DNA from: Acidobacteriota bacterium
GTDB lineage: Bacteria > Acidobacteriota > UBA6911 > RPQK01
Length of the DNA: 12,123 nucleotides
Direction: 5' to 3'
NCBI GenBank assembly: GCA_003819755.1
Contig: RPQK01000139.1
Coordinates: 1-12,123 of the forward strand
Position numbers and translations under genes: made by a program. This document shows, piece after piece, positions 1-6,897 of the stretch (positions are counted from its first letter, which is position 1; each line of letters begins with the position of its first letter). The notes under the pieces are model-generated. The model worked only from the letters and a program-made list of their open reading frames with translations, was not told where the DNA came from and ran no database searches.

Positions 1-1101
1 GACCACCGGGTGGTCAACCAGATCGCCACTCGGCGGCTGCGGGTCGTGAAATACCGCGGCTCGAATCACGGAACCAACGAGTATCCGACGCTGATCGATG
101 AGGACGGGCTGAGCGTGCTGCCAATCAGCTCACTGGGTCTGAAGTATCCCGTCAGCAAAGACTTCATCCCGACCGGCATCGATCGGCTGGATACCATGCT
201 GAACGGTAAGGGGTACTATAAGGGCAGCAGTGTTCTCGCCTCAGGCACAGCAGGGACCGGGAAGAGCAGTATCGCGGCCTCTTTTGCGGATCGCACCTGT
301 CGGGACGGTCGCAGATGCCTCTACTTCTCGTTTGAGGAATCACCCGAGCAGGTGATGCGCAACATGGGCTCGATCGGTCTTGATTTAATGCAATGGGTTC
401 GGTCGGGAATGCTGAGGTTTGAAGCTGCTCGGCCCACGGTTCATGGTTTAGAGAACCACCTTGTCAACCTTCACAAGCTGGTGAATCAGTTCAACCCGGA
501 GGCAGTGGTCATCGATCCGGTTACTAACCTGACGGGCGTGGGTGACTACGCGGAAATCAGGACGATGCTCACACGGCTGATCGATTTTCTGAAGAACCGG
601 CAGATCACATCCCTCTTTACAAGCCTTAGCGAGGCAGGCACCGCGCAGGAGCAAAGCGAGGTCGGGATCAGCTCGCTCATGGACACCTGGCTGCTCGTGC
701 GAGCCGTTGAGTCGGCCAACGAACGGAACCGCATTCTGTACGTGCTGAAGAGCCGGGGCATGGCACACTCCAATCAGATGCGCGAGTTCCTGCTCACTGA
801 TAACGGGATTCGGCTCCTGGATGTCTACGTTGGTCCCGGCACCGTTCTGACAGGCTCCGCCAGGCTGGCACAGGAGTCCAAAGATCGGGAGGCGGAGCTC
901 GCCCAGGCGCAAGTCGCGGGGAGACGTGAACGGGAGCTCGAGCAAGAGCAGGCAGCGCTTCAATCCCAATTGTGCGCGATTCAGGATAAGCTCAAGGGGA
1001 TCTCGGAGGAACTGTCTACCGTGAGGGTCCAGGAGGCCGACCGCCTGTCTACGACATCTGGAGAGCGCCGGAAGATGAGCGCCTTGCGGAAGGCAGACTA
1101 A
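1..1101 (+). CDS. kaiC: KaiC-family circadian clock ATPase, 3' part (5' end outside window)
   Basis: The frame is open from base 1, so the gene begins upstream; 366 residues are visible. They start in the linker closing the first (CI) RecA-like domain (TRRLRVVKYRGS) and contain the whole second (CII) domain. Visible motifs are Walker A GTAGTGKS (residues 82-89 of this fragment), the catalytic glutamate pair in FSFEES (112-113), and Walker B VVIDP with Asp172. At the position of the autophosphorylated Ser-Thr pair of cyanobacterial KaiC the sequence reads ISSLMDT, giving Ser224-Ser225. After the CII core the last 70-80 residues are rich in Glu, Gln, Arg and Ala and look like a coiled coil, unlike the short tail of cyanobacterial KaiC that binds KaiA. 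KaiC is a cytosolic hexameric ATPase and autokinase. Two kaiB-like genes follow directly, supporting an operon. No kaiA is seen. Whether it drives a rhythm or acts as a stress or signal ATPase cannot be told from sequence. Confidence 0.95.
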   Translation, partial: DHRVVNQIATRRLRVVKYRGSNHGTNEYPTLIDEDGLSVLPISSLGLKYPVSKDFIPTGIDRLDTMLNGKGYYKGSSVLASGTAGTGKSSIAASFADRTCRDGRRCLYFSFEESPEQVMRNMGSIGLDLMQWVRSGMLRFEAARPTVHGLENHLVNLHKLVNQFNPEAVVIDPVTNLTGVGDYAEIRTMLTRLIDFLKNRQITSLFTSLSEAGTAQEQSEVGISSLMDTWLLVRAVESANERNRILYVLKSRGMAHSNQMREFLLTDNGIRLLDVYVGPGTVLTGSARLAQESKDREAELAQAQVAGRRERELEQEQAALQSQLCAIQDKLKGISEELSTVRVQEADRLSTTSGERRKMSALRKAD

Positions 1102-1114
1102 AGGGGAATTCAGG

Positions 1115-1432
1115 GTGAGGCGTAAGGCAAGCGCGCCGAGAGACCGGCCGCGCGGAGAACAGAAATGGGACTTCCGTCTCTACGTGGCCGGGCAGACTGC
1201 GCGATCGATTGCCGCTGTTCAGAACCTCAATCGAATTTGCGAGGAGTACGCGGCGGTCGGGTGCAAGATCCGGGTGATCGATGTGATGAAGTGTCCTCAA
1301 GTGGCCGCCGGGGAACAGATAGTCGCTCTGCCCACCCTGGTTCTTAGGGTTCCTGGTGGCCCGTCTCGCAGAGTAATCGGAGATCTTTCCAACACAGAGA
1401 AGGTTTTGACCGGGTTGAGACTACGGCCCTGA
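1115..1432 (+). CDS. kaiB: KaiB-like thioredoxin-fold protein (first copy)
   Basis: A 105-residue protein of the KaiB family, the partner that binds the KaiC ring. The conserved first strand FRLYVAG is at residues 20-26, the second strand KIRVIDV at 51-57, the ALPTL turn with the cis-proline region at 71-75, and the C-terminal signature RRVIGDLSNTEK at 85-96. The charged stretch of about 18 residues before strand one is extra compared with cyanobacterial KaiB. It starts at GTG 1115, 13 bases after the kaiC stop, with the purine-rich AAGGGG about 8 bases upstream; no ATG fits better. The position before ALPTL carries IV rather than the usual charged residues, and it is less like canonical KaiB than the next gene. 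It is presumably co-transcribed with kaiC and the second kaiB. Confidence 0.9.
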   Translation: MRRKASAPRDRPRGEQKWDFRLYVAGQTARSIAAVQNLNRICEEYAAVGCKIRVIDVMKCPQVAAGEQIVALPTLVLRVPGGPSRRVIGDLSNTEKVLTGLRLRP

Positions 1433-1471
1433 AGCTTGTGGTCAGAGTGCCGGGCTGGCAGGGAAACGAGC

Positions 1472-1816
1472 ATGAAGAAAAAGTCGCATAACCAGTGCTC
1501 GGCCTTCGAGCGAGCCGCGCGACAGAGAGCCCGACCGAAGTACGTGCTGCGACTTTACGTAGCCGGTATCTCCCCAAGATCAGAGCGGGCCATCCGGTCC
1601 GTCAAAGAAGTCTGCGAGCAGCGCCTTAAGAACCGGTACGAATTGGAGATTGTGGACGTCTATCAGCATCCCGAGTCGTTAAAGGACGGGCAGGTTCTCG
1701 CGGTGCCCACGTTGATCAAGCAGCTGCCCCTCCCGCTGCGCCGTTTGATTGGAGACATGAGTGACAAGGAAAAACTGATTGTCGGGCTCGATTTGAGGCC
1801 AAGCGATGAGCAATAA
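1472..1816 (+). CDS. kaiB: KaiB-like thioredoxin-fold protein (second copy)
   Basis: A 114-residue KaiB-family protein, closer to cyanobacterial KaiB than its upstream neighbour. It has LRLYVAG (residues 26-32), ELEIVDV (57-63), AVPTL (77-81), and the C-terminal block LPLPLRRLIGDMSDKEKLIVGLDLRP, which matches the KaiB hallmark almost position by position. ATG 1472 was chosen over an in-frame TTG at 1436 because AGGGAAA lies 6-8 bases upstream of the ATG. The gap to the first kaiB stop is 39 bases, so one transcript is likely. The two copies differ at many positions, so they are old paralogues or separately acquired, not a recent duplication. The last 138 bases are overlapped antisense by the run-on frame of the protease-like gene. 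Confidence 0.92.
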   Translation: MKKKSHNQCSAFERAARQRARPKYVLRLYVAGISPRSERAIRSVKEVCEQRLKNRYELEIVDVYQHPESLKDGQVLAVPTLIKQLPLPLRRLIGDMSDKEKLIVGLDLRPSDEQ

Positions 1817-2830
1817 GCGCCTGACGTCAGATAAGGGCCGGGGCTTGTGGCCCCGGCTCTGAATGGGGTTCAGGCGGTCGTGAGTTTGAATCTCACCGTC
1901 ACGCCCTCGTGTTACTCGACGTAAAAGGCGCAGTGGTCGAAGTCCAGATGGATCTTCTTGAGGCCCAGTGAAGCTGTATCGATTCGCCTGGATTTCTCCC
2001 CAGCTGATACGCTTTGCGCGAAATTCGAACTGGACCCGCTGCAGGCCCAAAGACATCAGGCCAATGACTCCGTCCAGTGATGATCTGGTTTGCCGTTTTC
2101 CGCGGACGACCCAGACAGGAAGATCGTTCCATTGCACGTCGCCCAGGCGAAGATCAGGCAGAACCGCACTCTGCACATCGGACGTTCCCCCCAGCCGACG
2201 GAGGATTCCGTCGTATTGCTTTTTTAGAGGTCTGATCGCCACGCCGGTCGCCGGCTCGAGCAGACAAGTGACCGGCGCTCCACTGTCGACCGACAGCGTG
2301 TACGGCCGCCCGCCGATACTCGCGTGAACAGCCAGCAAGCCTCCCTCAAACTCAAATTCAACAGAGTGAACGGACTGTGAAGTAGACCCGAACTCCAACT
2401 GACGTCTTTTGTAGTCAATCACCAGGTCCGCAGTGGCAAGAACGTCGAGCCCGAGTAAGACGTCGACTTTTCCCCATGGCAAATCAGCCGAGTAGCAGGC
2501 GGCCGTGATCGTGCGCGAGCCAAGCCGGAGACCGCGCAAAATGACGCGCTCGGCTTGCGATTCTGACCCGAAGGCCGTGAGCCTGGCCGCTCCCATGCTC
2601 GGCGCATTGATCTTGCGGGCCGTCTTCCGGCTGAGGATAGAGTGTGTTGCGCCTGTGTCGATCATTACCCGCACCGGGACCCGGCTCTGGCCGAGGGTAG
2701 ATCGAATGACAATAAGGTGTCCCTCGTCGAGCTCAAAAGGAACTATCGAGGGAGACGGTGAGGTCTCGGGAGTCGCCGACAACAATCCTGTGAATAGCAA
2801 AGCAGAGAGAAAGCGAAAACAGTAGCGCAT
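1679..2830 (-). CDS. Secreted retropepsin-like aspartyl protease family protein with suspect C-terminal run-on
   Basis: ATG at 2830 is preceded by GGAAGGA 7-8 bases upstream. It starts a protein with a signal peptide (MRYCFRFLSALLFTGLLSA) predicted to be cleaved near residues 19-25, so the mature protein is exported. Two retropepsin-type half-sites are visible: IDTGA with Asp58, followed by LLGLDVL (residues 125-131), and VDSGA with Asp182, followed by GVIGLMSLGL. This resembles the gag-asp/aspartyl protease-like proteins common in Acidobacteriota. Homologous sequence should end near residue 280 (RISWGE). The remaining about 100 residues are low in secondary-structure signal, run antisense through the tRNA-like element (reading GEIQTHDR, a typical translation artefact of a tRNA T-arm) and into the second kaiB. 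Another frame carries a second version of the C-terminal motif, SLGLKKIHLDFDHCAFYVE, and stops at 1912. The true 3' end is thus probably near 1912-1990, with a frameshift or rearrangement. Substrate unknown. Confidence 0.8.
   Translation of the reverse strand: MRYCFRFLSALLFTGLLSATPETSPSPSIVPFELDEGHLIVIRSTLGQSRVPVRVMIDTGATHSILSRKTARKINAPSMGAARLTAFGSESQAERVILRGLRLGSRTITAACYSADLPWGKVDVLLGLDVLATADLVIDYKRRQLEFGSTSQSVHSVEFEFEGGLLAVHASIGGRPYTLSVDSGAPVTCLLEPATGVAIRPLKKQYDGILRRLGGTSDVQSAVLPDLRLGDVQWNDLPVWVVRGKRQTRSSLDGVIGLMSLGLQRVQFEFRAKRISWGEIQANRYSFTGPQEDPSGLRPLRLLRRVTRGRDGEIQTHDRLNPIQSRGHKPRPLSDVRRLLLIAWPQIEPDNQFFLVTHVSNQTAQREGQLLDQRGHRENLPVL
1820..1904 (+). other. tRNA-Pro(GGG)-like element with intact 3' half and aberrant 5' half
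   Basis: The 3' half folds as a proline tRNA. The anticodon stem is TCTGA/TCAGG (1858-1862/1870-1874) around the loop ATGGGGT, giving T33, anticodon GGG and G37. The 5-base variable loop is 1875-1879. The T-arm is GTGAG, loop TTTGAAT, CTCAC (1880-1896), and the acceptor strand CGTCACG is 1897-1903. The 5' acceptor candidate CCTGACG (1820-1826) pairs at 6 of 7 positions and would give the C1-G72 pair typical of bacterial tRNA-Pro. Where the D-arm should be there are 31 bases dominated by an 8-bp hairpin, with no D-loop GG. C56 of the T-loop is T, base 73 is C, and no CCA follows. It is therefore probably a tRNA fragment, relic or integration scar rather than a working tRNA. Confidence 0.5.
1837..1857. 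terminator. GC-rich hairpin between convergent genes
   Basis: GCCGGGGC and GCCCCGGC form a perfect 8-bp stem around the loop TTGTG, 20 bases after the second kaiB stop. There is no T-tract on either side, so termination is inferred from position and stem strength only. The hairpin also sits in the D-arm position of the tRNA-like element 1820-1904, so it may have another origin. Confidence 0.5.
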
Positions 2831-3304
2831 GGCCCGTCCTTCCTGGTTGGCACCCGGAACGGAGGGCAAAAGGACAGCGCTTCACTTGTCATGCCGAGCT
2901 CTCGAGGATCGCTGCTGCGCTGGTCTCAAGAGTTCCGAGAGGACAGGAATCGGCGCCATCCACGCTCCGAGATCGGGTGCGTGATTGGTTGTGATCTGAT
3001 TCCGTGCTCCGAGAACCCGGGTTCGAGGCCTGCGCAGGATCGGAGGGCGTTTTTCTTTACAAACGTCTGGGTATCCATTCCTCCCTTCTGATTTGGTTTC
3101 CGTCCGGTCGTCTTCGACCTTCGAGGTGGTTGGGTGGTTTTGTTGAGGCTAGCATCGACGGTTGGGCCACGATAAGGCAACTAAATCGTGCCTCACGGTT
3201 TAAGCCGTTGATTAACAAGTTGTTGACTCGACGCATCTCGCGTGTTTCCCAGATTTGCTTCATGCGCGGCGCGAACGCTAAGATTGAAGAAATAGATAAA
3301 GAAG
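2831..3304. other. Divergent intergenic spacer
   Basis: This is the 474-base space between the protease-like gene (leftward) and the CadC-like regulator (rightward). Short frames in it look like chance. It contains a structured segment at 3007-3045 (listed separately) followed by a T-rich stretch GTTTTTCTTT. The last 120 bases are clearly richer in A and T, as expected of a promoter region for the regulator gene, but I could not pick a convincing -35/-10 pair. The TTGACT at about 3222 has no good -10 at 17 bases. Confidence 0.5.
3007..3056 (+). promoter_or_regulatory. Structured, T-tailed RNA leader or terminator-like segment
   Basis: An outer 6-bp stem, CTCCGA (3007-3012) with TCGGAG (3040-3045), encloses two perfect palindromes, GAACCCGGGTTC (3013-3024) and CCTGCGCAGG (3029-3038). 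It is followed within four bases by GTTTTTCTTT. This resembles a factor-independent terminator or a small-RNA 3' end on the plus strand, yet no plus-strand gene lies immediately upstream. It could end an unannotated small RNA or be part of the long leader of the regulator gene. Based on structure only. Confidence 0.3.
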
Positions 3305-5725
3305 ATGGCGAGCTTCCCACCGCCTCGTACTCCCGTTCGATTTGGCGCTTTTGAAGTTGATTTAGCGGCGGGAGAAGTGCGCAAAAACGGACTCCGGGTT
3401 CGTCTGCAGGATAAGTCCTTCCAAATCTTGGCTTTAATGCTGGACCAGCCGGGCGAGCTGATAACTCGCGAGCAGCTTCGTGAGCGACTCTGGCCGTCTG
3501 GGGTTTTTGTCGATTTCGAGCACGGTCTGAACATCGCGGTCAACCGCCTTCGTCAGGCGCTGGGCGATGCCGCCGACAACCCGCGGTTTATTGAGACGGT
3601 GCCGCGGCGTGGATATCGCTTTATTGCACCGGTCAGGAGCGAGCTTCGGGAAAGACCCGAACCGGCAATCGTCACGGATAGGAGCAATGAGACCGCAACA
3701 GCCACGGAACGGCTGCCGGGAACGTCCACCTCTCCATCAGGATCCGCTATCCCGGAGGACACGGGCTGGTACCACCGGTTTCGCCGCCTTCCTTCAGCCG
3801 GCCGCCTGACCATCTGGGCTTGCCTGGGATTGATCATGTTGGCCGTGACGGTCGCGACGGTGGTGTACTGGGATCGAGCCCCGGCAAGCGCGCTCGGCTT
3901 CCAGGAACGCGGCTGGGTTTTGGTCGCGGAATTCGAGAACGACACGAGCGAGGCGCTTTTCAGTGGGACGCTCGAACACGCTCTGGAGGAGGCTCTCAGG
4001 AGCTCCCGTTTTGTAAACGTGGTCCCCAGGGAGCGCGTGGCTGATGCACTACGGTTGATGAAGAGGCCTCTGGACAGCAAGCTGGACGCCCGTTTGGCGA
4101 ACGAAGTTTGCCTTCGAGACGGTGGGATTCAGGCTGTGATTACGGGTCGGGTTGCTAAGCTCGACAAGTATTGGATCACGGTCAATATCGTCAATCCCGC
4201 CAAGGGGACGACCGTCGGTTCGAAAACTGTGGAATCGAGTGTGGCCAACGACGCCCCGGAAGTCATTTACCGCTTGTCGGATTGGGTACGAACGAGTCTG
4301 GGCGAGACCGGGGTGTCCAACGAAGACAGGCAGCAGCGCCTGGAGAAGGTCACTAGCCGTTCTCTACGCGCGGTACAGTTGTACTCTCGGGCTATGGCGC
4401 TCGGTAACCAGGACGAATGGGCCGCGGCGGAGCAGTTGCTCAGGCAGGCCACAGAGGAGGATGGGGACTTCGCGTCGGCGTATATCCTCCTCGCGCATTC
4501 GATGAACAACCAGGGGAAACCCAGGTCGAACTGGCTCCCGTTTGCGGAGCGTGCCTTTCAGCTTTCCGGCGCCACGAGCGATCGAGAAAGATATTTCATC
4601 CGAGGCAGTTACTTTGGATTCATCGACGACGCGGAGCAGGCGATCAGCGCTTACAAGACTCTCGTGAGCCTTTACCCGGATGACTACTGGGGTGTCAACA
4701 ATCTGGCGTTCAGTTACGATGGACTCGGTTGGAAGGACGAGGCAGTACCTTACTATGCACGCCGGGCAGACCTCCGGCCCACATCGCCGGAGGTCAACTA
4801 CGATGCGGCCCGGGTCTTGGCTGGCCGCGGCCCCGGGTTCGATGCTGCGCGTCCTTATTATCGACGGGCCAGTTCGCTCCGCTCGCGCGGTCCGTTCTAT
4901 GTCTGGATGATGCCGATCGAGCTGTACCCTGCCTGGGAGCACTGGTTCTACGACAGGCCGGCGGCCGCCCTGGAGGTTATCCGAAACCTCGAGCGGCAGC
5001 TTCCGAATGCGGATCCGGACTCTCGGCAAGGTCTCAAACATCACGCCGCATTCGCATACCTGACTCTCGGTCGGCTTCAAGATGCCGAGCGGGTGTGTTC
5101 GACCTTGTTGGAACCTGACGCCTACGCGGTAGATGTGCGCACTCTGGCGTGGATCGCTTTTGCTCGTAACGATAGGGACGCGCTTCGGAGGGCAGGCAAG
5201 CGGCTTGCGGCGACATGGCCCAACAGTAATTCAGTGATCCTGCTGCTAAAAGCGGGCCTCCTGGACGAAGCACGCACCATGCTCGCCAAGCTTCCAGCTG
5301 AGATCGCTCGTTTCGGATTTATTTACGGCGACGCACTCCTCCGCGGTGCGGAGGGCGAACTCGCGTTGACACAAGGGGACCGAAAGACGGCGATCAAGCT
5401 TCTGCAGGAGTGTGTCACGAGAACTGAGAGAACGCCGTATTCGGAGTTTCTCATCGGATCCGAATCCCTGGCCTCTGCCCTCGAGGCAGAGGGCAACCTC
5501 CCTGGCGCCGCCTTGGTGCTCGAACAAGTCATGGCGCGGCGCCGGGCATCCTTTGGCTCGCAGGGCGCATTTTGGCTCCCGGTTCCTTACCGGCTAATGC
5601 GTGTATACGAAAGGCTCGGAAGGCAAGCGGACGCTGACCGGCTGCGAGCTGAGCTCAAGACGCTCCTTTCCGTAGCCGACCCGGATCACCAGGTGGTTCA
5701 AGCTTTCAGAACATCGACGCGGTAA
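3305..5725 (+). CDS. CadC-like winged-helix DNA-binding, membrane-anchored TPR protein
   Basis: An 806-residue protein. Residues about 10-108 form an OmpR/PhoB-type winged-helix domain. FGAFEVDLAAGEVRKNG is the N-terminal sheet, FQILALMLDQPGELITREQLRERLWP holds the first helices, and the recognition region GLNIAVNRLRQALGDAADNPRFIETVPRRGYRF is typical of the CadC/ToxR-like trans_reg_C family. A low-complexity linker leads to one transmembrane helix (residues 168-189), placing the DNA-binding domain in the cytoplasm and the rest outside. Residues about 197-340 resemble the domain that follows the membrane helix in related acidobacterial proteins (GWVLVAEFEND, QAVITGRVAKL, ITVNIVN). From about 350 to 800 there are multiple tetratricopeptide-like helical repeats (AVQLYSRAMALG, AEQLLRQATEED, WGVNNLAFSYDGLGW). 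It is inferred to be a one-component transmembrane regulator. No receiver or kinase domain is present, and signal and target are unknown. ATG 3305 follows the purine-rich GATAAAGAAG. Confidence 0.88.
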   Translation: MASFPPPRTPVRFGAFEVDLAAGEVRKNGLRVRLQDKSFQILALMLDQPGELITREQLRERLWPSGVFVDFEHGLNIAVNRLRQALGDAADNPRFIETVPRRGYRFIAPVRSELRERPEPAIVTDRSNETATATERLPGTSTSPSGSAIPEDTGWYHRFRRLPSAGRLTIWACLGLIMLAVTVATVVYWDRAPASALGFQERGWVLVAEFENDTSEALFSGTLEHALEEALRSSRFVNVVPRERVADALRLMKRPLDSKLDARLANEVCLRDGGIQAVITGRVAKLDKYWITVNIVNPAKGTTVGSKTVESSVANDAPEVIYRLSDWVRTSLGETGVSNEDRQQRLEKVTSRSLRAVQLYSRAMALGNQDEWAAAEQLLRQATEEDGDFASAYILLAHSMNNQGKPRSNWLPFAERAFQLSGATSDRERYFIRGSYFGFIDDAEQAISAYKTLVSLYPDDYWGVNNLAFSYDGLGWKDEAVPYYARRADLRPTSPEVNYDAARVLAGRGPGFDAARPYYRRASSLRSRGPFYVWMMPIELYPAWEHWFYDRPAAALEVIRNLERQLPNADPDSRQGLKHHAAFAYLTLGRLQDAERVCSTLLEPDAYAVDVRTLAWIAFARNDRDALRRAGKRLAATWPNSNSVILLLKAGLLDEARTMLAKLPAEIARFGFIYGDALLRGAEGELALTQGDRKTAIKLLQECVTRTERTPYSEFLIGSESLASALEAEGNLPGAALVLEQVMARRRASFGSQGAFWLPVPYRLMRVYERLGRQADADRLRAELKTLLSVADPDHQVVQAFRTSTR

Positions 5726-5806
5726 GCGGGCAGGAATCCCACGGAGCGAACCTTGACTCACGAACTCCCTTTACTCGTCCGAACTCTTCGACAAAGCAGT
5801 CACAGA

Positions 5807-5833
5807 GCCGGCCACGAAGGCATCGTGCCCGGC
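5807..5833. terminator. Hairpin between convergent genes (bidirectional terminator candidate)
   Basis: GCCGG-C-CACGA and TCGTG-C-CCGGC pair over 10 bp with one C-C mismatch around the loop AGGCA. It lies in the 148-base gap between the stop of the CadC-like gene and the stop of the convergent secreted-protein gene. There is no T-tract, so the role is inferred from position. Confidence 0.4.
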
Positions 5834-5873
5834 CCCTGCAAAGAGCGGTTATGCGACCTATTCGGCGTTTCTG

Positions 5874-6611
5874 CTAGGGTTGCTGAAGGAGCTCAATTCG
5901 CAGCTGGAAAGTAAGCTGATACAACCCCAGGAACTGGGTCGTACGGGAAGTCCGCCTGGTCAGGCCGGCAATCGGGACGACGCTTCCGCCGAAGAACGAT
6001 GTTGGATCGACGCTGGACACTGTCCATCCGGTCGCGTCTTTTTGCACCGAGACCAGGAATCCGCTCCCCTGACACGTACCACTCCCACACCAGTTGAAAG
6101 AGGTCAGGCTGCTCTTTGCAGGCTCGACCGCAATGTGAGCGTCTGTCAGGAGTGTCTCGCCCTCGGCCATGTTGCCTATCTGACGGATGTTAATGAACCA
6201 CCCGGTATTCGGATCGGGAGCCCCCTGGCAGGAGGGAGTGCCGCCCGTAGGATTCCAACAGGAGTACCCGGCCCTGAATCGGCGTGGGCTGTCATAGAGT
6301 CGCAGTGTCATGTCCTCACTTCCGCCAGCCCAGATCTGCGCCTCCACCCCGTCAACTCCGTCCTTGTAAGGTTGCCAGCCAAGAAATTGCTCTTGACCGT
6401 CTATGGTCTCCATCGCCGGCTGATCGCCTTCGACATTCCAATAGGGCAGAATTTCCACCGAAACCTTGGGATTCGGCGACGGCTTCCCTTTGCTCTGTGC
6501 TTGGGCAGATGGAACCGCTGCCGCAAACAACAAGCAGCATATGACCGCTGTCGCCAGCCACGACCCGCCTCTTTGTCCCATCTCGACGATCTTTGATTTC
6601 AAGTCGTACAT
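5874..6611 (-). CDS. Secreted protein of unknown function with four cysteines
   Basis: A 245-residue protein I do not recognise. It has a clear signal peptide: after a basic start, the hydrophobic run WLATAVICCLLFAAAVPSA ends in AQA, with predicted cleavage after residue 38. The mature part contains four cysteines in two close pairs, Cys118/Cys128 (GYSCW, PSCQG) and Cys175/Cys180 (NWCGSGTCQG), which fits disulfide bonds after export. Many aromatic, Gly and beta-forming residues (LPYWNV, EAQIWAGG, MTLRLYDS, TGWFINIRQI) suggest an all-beta fold such as a jelly roll or binding domain. The start ATG at 6611 has GGAG about 11-14 bases upstream; an internal Met11 is an alternative. It converges on the CadC-like gene and diverges from the DUF1328 gene, so it is probably its own transcription unit. 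Confidence 0.75.
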   Translation of the reverse strand: MYDLKSKIVEMGQRGGSWLATAVICCLLFAAAVPSAQAQSKGKPSPNPKVSVEILPYWNVEGDQPAMETIDGQEQFLGWQPYKDGVDGVEAQIWAGGSEDMTLRLYDSPRRFRAGYSCWNPTGGTPSCQGAPDPNTGWFINIRQIGNMAEGETLLTDAHIAVEPAKSSLTSFNWCGSGTCQGSGFLVSVQKDATGWTVSSVDPTSFFGGSVVPIAGLTRRTSRTTQFLGLYQLTFQLRIELLQQP

Positions 6612-6829
6612 GTTCCCACTCTCCAGTCGTTTTGATTTTGGTGATTGAAGCCGAACCCCGAGACGTCGGAGGCTTCTTTCCTATGGTCGGGAGCAACGCG
6701 TCCCCGGACCGTGTTGTGGCTAGGATTAACGAGCGTGGAGGGGGAAGGCAAATCAATTGTACCTCGCGCGGCAGGACATTGATCTGACGGAACTTAGCTG
6801 GATACCTCTCGAGCCGTACCGTTCGGCTG

Positions 6830-6858
6830 TTCACTTGGTTGTGGCCGCATCGGATAAT
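6830..6858 (+). promoter_or_regulatory. Candidate sigma70-type promoter for the DUF1328 gene
   Basis: TTCACT (6830-6835) and GATAAT (6853-6858) are separated by exactly 17 bases and match the -35 and -10 consensus at four and five of six positions. Transcription from about 6865 would leave a leader of about 33 bases before the GTG start at 6898. This also argues against the longer upstream start at 6757. Confidence 0.45.
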
Positions 6859-6897
6859 GGAGTTAACCCTATCCCTTCTGGTCTTGGAGGCGTTGCT

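Noticed and set aside
4364..5080. Minus-strand frame of 238 codons
   Set aside because: Antisense to the TPR region of the CadC-like gene; composition is a mirror of that gene and no motif is present.
5880..6596. Plus-strand frame of 238 codons
   Set aside because: Mirror of the secreted four-cysteine protein gene, which has a signal peptide and ribosome binding site on the minus strand.
6757..6897. N-terminal extension of the DUF1328 protein from TTG 6757
   Set aside because: The extra 47 residues do not resemble the family and would overlap the best promoter; GGAGG before GTG 6898 fits the family start.
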